Below are positions 1 to 4,673 of a stretch of DNA of 6,961 bases, in pieces. Below the pieces are notes generated by a model. It saw only the letters and a program-made list of their open reading frames with translations. It was not told the origin of the DNA and made no database searches. Made by a program: the position numbers and the translations under genes. The first letter of the stretch is position 1; each line of letters starts with the position of its first letter. This stretch comes from Candidatus Peregrinibacteria bacterium (GTDB taxonomy: Bacteria; Patescibacteriota; Gracilibacteria; UM-FILTER-43-11): the NCBI GenBank assembly GCA_030637565.1, contig DAOWGG010000159.1, positions 1 to 6,961 of the forward strand, given 5' to 3'.

Positions 1-474
1 ATGCCCAAAGAATCTTTTTTGGAAGAGGTAAAAAGAATCGCCGATCGAATTTACCAAGAAAAATGTAATTTAATACCAGGGTTTTCTGATCTTATTAAAA
101 AACTAAAAGCAATGGGGGTGCCACTAGGACTAGCTTCATCATCAATTCGAGAATGGATTGATATTGCAATAAAGAGATTTGATTTAGATCAAGCGTTCTC
201 CGTTATTGTAAGCGCCGAAGAAATTGAAGGGGAAGGCAAGCCAGCTCCAGACATTTATGTTCACACCGCCAAAATATTAGAAGTAGCACCAACCGACTGC
301 GGTGTAATCGAAGACTCAAAAAATGGAGTTCTCTCTGCCAAAGGCGCCAATATGTTTTGTATGGGATTCCGAAATGGATTCAACCAATCACAAGATCTCT
401 CAAAAGCTGATGTAGAGATCCACGGATACGACGAAAAAAACATCCAACAAATTTTAGATTTCCTACAAGCTTAA
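1..474 (+). CDS. HAD-superfamily hydrolase, beta-phosphoglucomutase-like (C-terminal part; 5' end outside window)
   Basis: This is a haloacid dehalogenase-type phosphatase or phosphomutase, most like the beta-phosphoglucomutase/phosphatase subfamily that acts on small phosphorylated metabolites in the cytosol. About 157 residues are visible. Motif II is the Ser run in GLASSS (about residues 43-48), motif III is the Lys of GKPAPDIY (about 79-86), and motif IV is the acidic pair in VIEDSKNGV (about 102-110). The nucleophile motif I (DxDx) and the first part of the cap domain are absent. The family is usually 210-230 aa, so roughly 60 residues should lie upstream, and the ATG at position 1 is probably an internal Met. 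The gene ends in TAA 31 nt before the phosphatidyltransferase gene and is probably co-transcribed with it. The family call is firm; the substrate cannot be read from the sequence. Confidence 0.88.
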   Translation: MPKESFLEEVKRIADRIYQEKCNLIPGFSDLIKKLKAMGVPLGLASSSIREWIDIAIKRFDLDQAFSVIVSAEEIEGEGKPAPDIYVHTAKILEVAPTDCGVIEDSKNGVLSAKGANMFCMGFRNGFNQSQDLSKADVEIHGYDEKNIQQILDFLQA

Positions 475-505
475 TCCTTAGTCCTTAGTCCATAATCCTT
501 AGTCC
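472..505 (+). repeat. Short direct repeats (TTAGTCC x3) filling the intergenic spacer
   Basis: The 13-mer TAATCCTTAGTCC occurs at 472-484 and again at 493-505, with a further TTAGTCC at 485-491 between them. TTAGTCC therefore appears three times, and the last copy abuts the ATG at 506. The first copy overlaps the TAA stop of the upstream gene. The spacer holds no Shine-Dalgarno sequence, so the repeats form the whole leader between the two reading frames. Confidence 0.85.
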
Positions 506-1159
506 ATGAACAATTTTGCCGGCGACAAAAAAGTAGGTCATTCCATTCTTCATAACTTGGAACAAAAATTAGTAAAATGGGGAACTCCACGAATTCCAAA
601 ATACATTGAAACCTGGACGCTCACCTACATGACAGGAATTTGGTCGATTGGAGTATTGGTTTTTGGGTACCTAGCTCAGTTCAACATTCATTGGCTATGG
701 GGAATCTCAGGAATGATTGTGTTGCAATATATAACCGATCTATTCGACGGAGCGGTAGGACGTCATCGAAACACAGGGCTTATTAAATGGGGCTACTACG
801 CCGATCATTTTTTGGACTACATTTTTATGAGCTGCCTGCTCATCAGCTACTCATTCTTCATTCCCGATAAATTTGGAATTCTCTTCTTCCTAATGATGAT
901 TTACGGAGGATTCATGGTGAACTCGTTTATTCACTTCGCCGCCACTAACAACTTCGAAATCAGCTACTTCGGCTTCGGCCCCACAGAAGGAAGAATTGGA
1001 TTTATCACCGTAAACACCATGATGATTATTTTTGGAAAAGTCTTTCTATCCCAATTCCTCCCCCACTTACTCGCGGTAGCTTTTATTGCCCTTTGTGTAG
1101 TGGTCTATCGGAATCAGAAAATTCTGTGGGAAGTGGATATGAGGAATAAAAAGAAATAA
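506..1159 (+). CDS. CDP-alcohol phosphatidyltransferase-like integral membrane enzyme
   Basis: This is a 217-aa multi-pass membrane protein of the CDP-alcohol phosphatidyltransferase family. Members move a phospho-alkyl group from a CDP-alcohol to an acceptor alcohol in phospholipid head-group synthesis. The signature D-x2-D-G-x2-A-R-x8/9-G-x3-D-x3-D is readable as D78, D81-G82, G85-R86, G96, D100 and D104. All four metal-binding Asp and the Arg are present; only the usual Ala before Arg is Gly. Hydrophobic segments lie at about 41-58, 62-77, 104-119, 123-145, 165-182 and 186-201, and the tail is basic. A conserved-looking GFGPTEGRIGF stretch (156-166) sits between late helices. The ATG at 506 directly follows a repeat-filled spacer and has no ribosome binding site. 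The alcohol substrate is unknown. A HAD phosphatase gene just upstream would fit a phosphatidylglycerophosphate-type pathway, but that is speculation. Confidence 0.85.
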   Translation: MNNFAGDKKVGHSILHNLEQKLVKWGTPRIPKYIETWTLTYMTGIWSIGVLVFGYLAQFNIHWLWGISGMIVLQYITDLFDGAVGRHRNTGLIKWGYYADHFLDYIFMSCLLISYSFFIPDKFGILFFLMMIYGGFMVNSFIHFAATNNFEISYFGFGPTEGRIGFITVNTMMIIFGKVFLSQFLPHLLAVAFIALCVVVYRNQKILWEVDMRNKKK

Positions 1160-1181
1160 TTTTCTTTCTTCCCTTTCTTTT
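1160..1181. repeat. Polypyrimidine mirror repeat behind a stop codon
   Basis: TTTTCTTTC (1160-1168) and CTTTCTTTT (1173-1181) are exact mirror images around TTCC. The pyrimidine-rich run continues with interruptions to about 1208. It begins one base after the stop codon of the phosphatidyltransferase gene, and the last codons (AAAGAAA, 1150-1156) can pair with TTTCTTT (1161-1167). The transcript would therefore have a weak AU stem followed by a U-rich tail. Possible roles are a weak terminator for the plus-strand pair or a triplex-prone tract between convergent genes. The mirror symmetry is seen directly; function is inferred. Confidence 0.6.
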
Positions 1182-1218
1182 ATATATTTTCTTTGCCCTT
1201 CTTTCTTAATCCCCGCAA

Positions 1219-1237
1219 ACCCCAAGAATGAAGGGGT
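1219..1237. terminator. Weak hairpin between convergent genes
   Basis: ACCCC (1219-1223) pairs with GGGGT (1233-1237) around a 9-nt loop. It lies in the 101-bp gap between the convergent genes ending at 1159 and 1261. Neither strand shows a clean T-run right after the stem, so it is only a weak terminator candidate, helped at most by the pyrimidine-rich tract to its left. Confidence 0.3.
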
Positions 1238-1260
1238 GCATGCGCACAAAGGAAAAGGAT

Positions 1261-2244
1261 CTATTTAATATGCAATCTCCTCAAAACCAAATAAGCAATC
1301 GCCCGCCCATTGGAACGAACGATAAACCAATTGGCTTTTAAGCAAAATAAGATTGTTTGAAAGTAGCTCAGCTTTTTATCTCCCCACTTTAAAACAATCG
1401 CCTCTTCAAAGAGCTCAAAATCAGAAGGACGTAAATTCCCCTTCGTATAATCAAGCTTCAAACGAATTAACTGACTTAAACGATGAGTGAATTCTTCCAG
1501 AAGTACTTTTTGATTCCTCTCGATCTTCTCTGAACGCTCCATCTTCTGATAACTCGCCACAGCGGTAAGTAAAGCATCCACTTGATAAAGCAAAGCCTTC
1601 ACCGCGTATCCAATACCTTTTTTAGGTGCCACAGAAGAAATAACAAAACCAATCAAGCTAAGAAATTGCGGAGCAGTGCCCAAACGAAGACGATCTATAA
1701 CCGTAAGCTTAATCTCAATCTCCTTTCGAACATCGCGACCATAAAGCACAACCCCTTCTTCTTTAAAGCGAAGAAATACGGATCGTTGAGGAATGAGCAA
1801 ACTTTGCCCAATTTTAATCAAAGGATTATCTGAATGAAGCTCTCCGTTCTTCCAATCAATTTCCCCTTTTACAAAAACAAACACGGGAACATACAAGAAA
1901 GATGACTGCTCCAATTTTTCCAAAACATTCGTAATCGCATTGCGTTTTTTTGTTTTTGAAACCGAGAGAGATTTTTCAAATTCAAGAAGAGGATAACGCT
2001 TGGATATTTTCCAAAAAATCTCTGTCGCCTTCTTCTCAATCGACTTTCGATCTTCTTCTTTAAAAATCTGAAGTACAATATCCACATCACTCTTCCCAGG
2101 AACGAACTCCTTTCGAACCGCCGAACCGTAGATGATGACAAAATCGAGCTGATCCCCCACCTCCTTCGCCACTTCATCACGAAAGTCATAAATAAACTTC
2201 CACACCACTTCTTGTGCCTGTTGTTTAGTAAGTTTTTGTTTCAT
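1261..2244 (-). CDS. Nucleotidyltransferase-fold protein with C-terminal helical domain
   Basis: This 327-aa protein has a pol-beta/KNTase-type nucleotidyltransferase domain at its N terminus. The signature GS-x11-D-x-D is seen as G40-S41 and D53-V-D55 in the segment IIYGSAVRKEF...KSDVDIVL. A third acidic residue may be E88 or E90. The segment GVVLYGRDVR (164-173) is a pattern often seen toward the end of such domains. Residues from about 190 to the end look all-helical and could be a substrate or partner domain. The family transfers NMP to small molecules, RNA or proteins; the target cannot be told here. The gene runs the same way as tuf-rpsJ but is separated from it by a strong terminator and has its own promoter-like TATAAT. 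The ATG at 2244 has at most a GAG (TTGAGAT) before it. No partner toxin or antitoxin gene is adjacent. Confidence 0.82.
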   Translation of the reverse strand: MKQKLTKQQAQEVVWKFIYDFRDEVAKEVGDQLDFVIIYGSAVRKEFVPGKSDVDIVLQIFKEEDRKSIEKKATEIFWKISKRYPLLEFEKSLSVSKTKKRNAITNVLEKLEQSSFLYVPVFVFVKGEIDWKNGELHSDNPLIKIGQSLLIPQRSVFLRFKEEGVVLYGRDVRKEIEIKLTVIDRLRLGTAPQFLSLIGFVISSVAPKKGIGYAVKALLYQVDALLTAVASYQKMERSEKIERNQKVLLEEFTHRLSQLIRLKLDYTKGNLRPSDFELFEEAIVLKWGDKKLSYFQTILFCLKANWFIVRSNGRAIAYLVLRRLHIK

Positions 2245-2269
2245 ATCTCAATTAATTTGATTCGAATTC

Positions 2270-2275
2270 ATTATA
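2270..2275 (-). promoter_or_regulatory. Probable -10 element of the nucleotidyltransferase gene
   Basis: Read on the minus strand this is TATAAT, a perfect -10 hexamer, about 25 bp before the ATG at 2244. The predicted transcript start leaves a leader under 20 nt. The -35 region is poor: only T-rich sequence such as ATTTTC at 17-bp spacing. The site lies just beyond the tuf-rpsJ terminator, as expected for independent expression. Confidence 0.5.
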
Positions 2276-2339
2276 ACCAAAAGAGATTTAAAGAAAATAG
2301 ATATGAGACGAAAAAAGTTCTAATTGAGTTGATACTGAA

Positions 2340-2463
2340 TAGGTTTTATTAGAATGGGGGTAAATGTGAGGCATCAAAAAAATTCTGACCGGAGCGTATA
2401 AGTATACGCGAGGATCAGAATTTTTTTATAACGAAGCAGATGCCCCCATTCTAATAAAACCTA
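2340..2463. repeat. Nested inverted-repeat element behind rpsJ
   Basis: The outer arms, 2340-2360 and 2443-2463, are perfect 21-bp inverted repeats (T-AGGTTTTATTAGAATGGGGG and its complement). Inside lie two non-complementary 15-nt segments (2361-2375 and 2428-2442), then perfect 13-bp arms (2376-2388 and 2415-2427), then an apical hairpin (2394-2399 with 2404-2409). The right outer arm includes the rpsJ stop codon, so the symmetry reaches into the gene's last codon. An alternative pairing of GGCATC (2370-2375) with GATGCC (2439-2444) competes with the base of the outer stem. The concentric layout resembles a miniature inverted-repeat element or an elaborate terminator. No target-site duplication is evident. 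Confidence 0.85.
2376..2427 (-). terminator. Bidirectional intrinsic terminator of tuf-rpsJ
   Basis: AAAAAAATTCTGA (2376-2388) pairs perfectly with TCAGAATTTTTTT (2415-2427), giving a T7 run at the 3' side on both strands. The apex can add CC/GG pairs (2389-2390 with 2412-2413) and a GCGTAT/ATACGC stem with a 4-nt loop. It starts 34 nt after the rpsJ stop codon in the direction of transcription. It is the core of the larger nested inverted repeat at 2340-2463. Confidence 0.8.
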
Positions 2464-2793
2464 GAGCATTTTGATTTCAATGTCGACACCAGCTGGCAGC
2501 GCTAGATTAGAAAGAGAATCAATAGTGGTTGCTGTCGTTTCACGAAGCTCAATCAATCGTTTGTGAATACGCATTTCAAACTGCTCACGAGCATCTTTTG
2601 CTACAAAGGTAGATTTATTAACCGTGAACTTTTTGATCTTAGTAGGCAAAGGAATTGGCCCAGCAATAATAGCCCCACTACGTTCGGCTGTCTCGATAAT
2701 CATTTTTACTGCTTTATCAATCACGGTGTGGTCAAAAGCTTTTAAAGTAATACGGATTTTCTGCTTAGTTTTTGCAGCTTTCTTTTCAGCCAT
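2461..2793 (-). CDS. rpsJ: 30S ribosomal protein S10 (NusE)
   Basis: S10 is a small-subunit head protein that also acts in transcription antitermination with NusB. The 110-aa product matches the family throughout: KIRITLKAFDHTVIDKAV (12-29), GPIPLPTKIKKFTV (45-58), KDAREQFEMRIHKRLIEL (66-83) and the closing LPAGVDIEIK (99-108). It is slightly longer than the usual 100-105 aa because of a Lys/Ala-rich N-terminal extension (MAEKKAAKTKQ). The ATG at 2793 lies in the AT-rich context TTAATTAACCCTTATTACA without a Shine-Dalgarno sequence. It follows tuf after 123 nt, preserving the common tuf-rpsJ order, but rplC and the other S10-operon genes do not follow; a terminator does. The stop codon is TAG. 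Confidence 0.97.
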   Translation of the reverse strand: MAEKKAAKTKQKIRITLKAFDHTVIDKAVKMIIETAERSGAIIAGPIPLPTKIKKFTVNKSTFVAKDAREQFEMRIHKRLIELRETTATTIDSLSNLALPAGVDIEIKML

Positions 2794-2816
2794 TGTAATA
2801 AGGGTTAATTAAACGA

Positions 2817-2846
2817 ATTGTAGAGACTTAGTCCGATACACATCAA
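2817..2846 (-). promoter_or_regulatory. Possible rpsJ promoter
   Basis: On the minus strand TTGATG (2841-2846) is followed after 18 bp by TACAAT (2817-2822), each hexamer close to the sigma70 consensus. Transcription would begin about 15 nt before the rpsJ ATG. It would let rpsJ be expressed separately from tuf. The match is good but not perfect, and the region is AT-rich, so chance is possible. Confidence 0.4.
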
Positions 2847-2874
2847 ACCATTGGTCTTAAGTAAACTTTACAAG

Positions 2875-2907
2875 TCCCCCTTCGTAGCTTTACGCAAAGA
2901 AGGGGGA
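2875..2907 (-). terminator. GC-rich hairpin between tuf and rpsJ (partial terminator or processing site)
   Basis: TCCCCCTTC (2875-2883) and GAAGGGGGA (2899-2907) are perfect 9-bp inverted repeats, starting 9 nt after the tuf stop codon in the direction of transcription. The loop can fold further through CGTA/TACG (2883-2886 with 2891-2894). No T-run follows on the minus strand (CTTGTAAAG), so full termination is unlikely. It could stabilise the tuf 3' end, mark a cleavage point, or partly reduce rpsJ read-through. CCCCCTT...AAGGGGG is also the shape of dispersed repeats in some genomes. Confidence 0.55.
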
Positions 2908-2916
2908 GCTAAAAAT

Positions 2917-4110
2917 CTATTTGAAGATCTTAGTTACTACACCAGCACCAACGGTACGACCACCTTCACGAATCGCGAAACGAGTCCCTTCGTCCATAGC
3001 AATAGCAGAACCAAGTTCAACTTTAAGTTTTACATTGTCTCCAGGCATAACCATTTCGGTTCCTTCTGGAAGAGTGCATGAACCAGTTACATCAGTAGTA
3101 CGGATGTAGAACTGAGGTTTGTAACCTTTAAAGAAAGGAGTGTGACGTCCACCTTCTTCTTTACTCAATACATATACTTCACATTCAAATTCAGTATGAG
3201 GACTAATAGAACCTGGCTTAGCAATTACCTGACCACGCTCAATCTCTTCACGCTCAATACCACGAAGTAATAAACCAACATTATCACCAGCCTGACCTTG
3301 GTCAAGAAGTTTGCGGAACATTTCCACACCGGTAACAACCACTTTTCGAGTCTCTTTGATACCAACAATCTCAACTTCTTCATTCACTTTAACAATACCC
3401 TGATCCACACGACCAGTAGCAACCGTACCACGACCCTTAATAGAAAATACATCCTCAACAGGCATTAGGAATGGTTTATCAAGAGCACGTTCTGGTTCTG
3501 GGATGTAATCATCCAAAGTTTTCAAAAGCTCAAGAATGGGTTCAGCATCTGGACCTGTTGGGTTTTCAAGAGCTTTAAGAGCAGATCCACGGATGATAGG
3601 AGTATCATCACCTGGGAATTCATACTTAGTTAAAAGTTCACGAACTTCCATTTCAACAAGATCGATCAATTCAGGATCGTCAACCATGTCTACCTTATTA
3701 AGGAAAACAACAACGTAAGGTACATTTACCTGACGAGCCAAAAGGATGTGTTCACGAGTCTGAGGCATTGGACCATCAGCTGCATTCACAACCAAAATAG
3801 CACCGTCCATCTGAGCAGCACCCGTAATCATGTTTTTAACGTAATCCGCATGACCAGGACAATCCACATGAGCGTAGTGACGCTTTTCAGTTTCATACTC
3901 CTGATGAGAAGTTGCGATAGTAATACCACGTTCTTTTTCTTCAGGCGCGTTATCGATTTGGTCAAAAGCGACAGCCTTGTTAGCACCACCCATTTTTTGA
4001 GCAGCAACTGTGGTAATAGCAGCAGTTAATGTAGTTTTACCATGATCAACGTGGCCAATAGTACCTACGTTTACGTGGGGCTTACTACGATCAAATGTTC
4101 CTTCAGCCAT
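2917..4110 (-). CDS. tuf: Translation elongation factor Tu
   Basis: EF-Tu delivers aminoacyl-tRNA to the ribosome as a GTP-bound ternary complex in the cytosol. The 397-aa product is full length. The GTPase motifs are intact: G1 GHVDHGKT (19-26), G2 RGITI (61-65), G3 DCPGH (83-87) with the catalytic His87, G4 NKVD (138-141) and G5 SALK (176-179). The two beta-barrel domains follow and end in GVVTKIFK. The ATG at 4110 starts the standard [21 protein letters not shown] terminus. The leader is extremely AT-rich with no Shine-Dalgarno sequence. A near-consensus promoter lies about 90 nt upstream. The usual upstream partners fusA, rpsG and rpsL are not adjacent; envelope-protein genes are. The stop codon is TAG. 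Confidence 0.98.
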   Translation of the reverse strand: MAEGTFDRSKPHVNVGTIGHVDHGKTTLTAAITTVAAQKMGGANKAVAFDQIDNAPEEKERGITIATSHQEYETEKRHYAHVDCPGHADYVKNMITGAAQMDGAILVVNAADGPMPQTREHILLARQVNVPYVVVFLNKVDMVDDPELIDLVEMEVRELLTKYEFPGDDTPIIRGSALKALENPTGPDAEPILELLKTLDDYIPEPERALDKPFLMPVEDVFSIKGRGTVATGRVDQGIVKVNEEVEIVGIKETRKVVVTGVEMFRKLLDQGQAGDNVGLLLRGIEREEIERGQVIAKPGSISPHTEFECEVYVLSKEEGGRHTPFFKGYKPQFYIRTTDVTGSCTLPEGTEMVMPGDNVKLKVELGSAIAMDEGTRFAIREGGRTVGAGVVTKIFK

Positions 4111-4190
4111 AATAATTATTAATTAAAAATTAAATGTTTAAGACCTCGATTAGCAGATGTAAAATCCGCAACCCGAAATCAAAATAAGCA
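4111..4190 (-). promoter_or_regulatory. tuf 5' leader with a small hairpin
   Basis: This is the roughly 80-nt untranslated leader implied by the tuf promoter. On the minus strand GCGGAT (4164-4169) pairs with ATCTGC (4153-4158) across a 5-nt loop, with one G-U pair. Flanking GATT (4177-4180) and AATC (4148-4151) can extend the stem past a bulge. The last 30 nt before the ATG are almost only A and T and look unstructured, which suits initiation without a Shine-Dalgarno sequence. No known riboswitch or leader peptide was recognised. Confidence 0.4.
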
Positions 4191-4196
4191 CGAGAG

Positions 4197-4225
4197 ATTC
4201 TATCAGTTGGTGGACACCGTGTCAA
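4197..4225 (-). promoter_or_regulatory. Strong sigma70-type promoter of tuf
   Basis: On the minus strand the -35 hexamer TTGACA (4220-4225) is perfect. The spacer is exactly 17 bp (4203-4219), and the -10 hexamer is TAGAAT (4197-4202), one mismatch from TATAAT. Transcription should start near 4190. The strength fits a highly expressed translation factor. Confidence 0.88.
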
Positions 4226-4235
4226 AGGATTTTTG

Positions 4236-4272
4236 GGAAATAGCGAGTCCGATGTACATCGGACCCTATTCC
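4236..4272. repeat. Perfect 18-bp palindrome within a longer stem, upstream of the tuf promoter
   Basis: GTCCGATGTACATCGGAC (4247-4264) is fully self-complementary. Flanking GGAAATAG (4236-4243) and CTATTCC (4266-4272) add seven more base pairs with one bulged A. The structure begins 10 bp upstream of the tuf -35 hexamer and lies about 90 nt behind the stop codon of the 92-aa protein gene. No T-run follows on either strand, so it is not a classical terminator. It may be a dimeric regulator's operator, a cruciform, or a factor-dependent end for the envelope operon. Confidence 0.7.
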
Positions 4273-4362
4273 AGCAGCCCAGCAACACTAACATTTAAAA
4301 TGCGAATCACTGTTTAAACATTTAAATTTAGAAACTGGAAATTCTTTGGTAATTGAAAATTT

Positions 4363-4641
4363 CTACTCCACAGGAGTAGGGGCAGGAGCATCCACTTGTT
4401 GAACACATTTCAAATTAATAAGCTGAACTCCTTGATCTCCAATATTAACTGGAAAAGACTGACATTCTTGAGATTGCTTAAGAACTTCAGCAACAGCATC
4501 CGTTAAGCCACGATTATAAGCCTGCTTGGCCACAAAGTTATTTAAACGATTATACTCACCATATAAAACATAAAGGGTCGTAAACACGAGCCAGATGATT
4601 AAAGCGATTTTGAGCTTAGGATGTTTACAGGTAGATTTCAT
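4363..4641 (-). CDS. Small single-pass membrane protein with two-Cys outer domain
   Basis: This 92-aa protein is not assigned to a named family. A short basic N terminus (MKSTCKHPKLK) precedes one transmembrane helix at about 11-28 (IALIIWLVFTTLYVLYG). A helical stretch follows (FVAKQAYNRGLTDAVAEVLK, 36-55), then a compact end with C60 and C79 that could form a disulfide outside the membrane, in ECQSFPVNIGD and VQLINLKCVQQ. The tail is Pro-rich (APAPTPVE). Basic-before-helix topology predicts N-in, C-out. It follows the 223-aa membrane protein by 32 nt and is the last gene before the tuf promoter. The AYNRG...A segment resembles YEEGYQAAM in that neighbour, placed similarly after the helix. 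The ATG at 4641 has no Shine-Dalgarno sequence. Function is unknown; an envelope role is inferred. Confidence 0.72.
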   Translation of the reverse strand: MKSTCKHPKLKIALIIWLVFTTLYVLYGEYNRLNNFVAKQAYNRGLTDAVAEVLKQSQECQSFPVNIGDQGVQLINLKCVQQVDAPAPTPVE

Positions 4642-4673
4642 AGATAATGAGAGTTATTGAAATTAAAAAAGAG

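Noticed and set aside
472..505. CRISPR-like repeats
   Set aside because: The units are 7-13 nt, nearly contiguous, without spacers of CRISPR size and without cas genes.
1261..2244. MNT/HEPN-type toxin-antitoxin system
   Set aside because: The nucleotidyltransferase domain is real, but there is no adjacent HEPN gene, and the helical C-terminal half shows no Rx4-6H RNase motif. The 327-aa size is also larger than a typical MNT antitoxin.
4130..4325. 12-bp inverted repeat TTAAATGTTTAA (4130-4141) and TTAAACATTTAA (4314-4325) flanking the tuf promoter region
   Set aside because: Both copies are A/T-only except one base and lie in strongly AT-rich sequence, where such matches arise easily. There is no further sign of an insertion boundary.
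4111..4362. A tRNA or other structured RNA gene in the gap upstream of tuf
   Set aside because: I looked for a cloverleaf and a GGTTCGAATCC-type T-loop on both strands and found neither. The stems present are the palindrome at 4236-4272 and a small leader hairpin.
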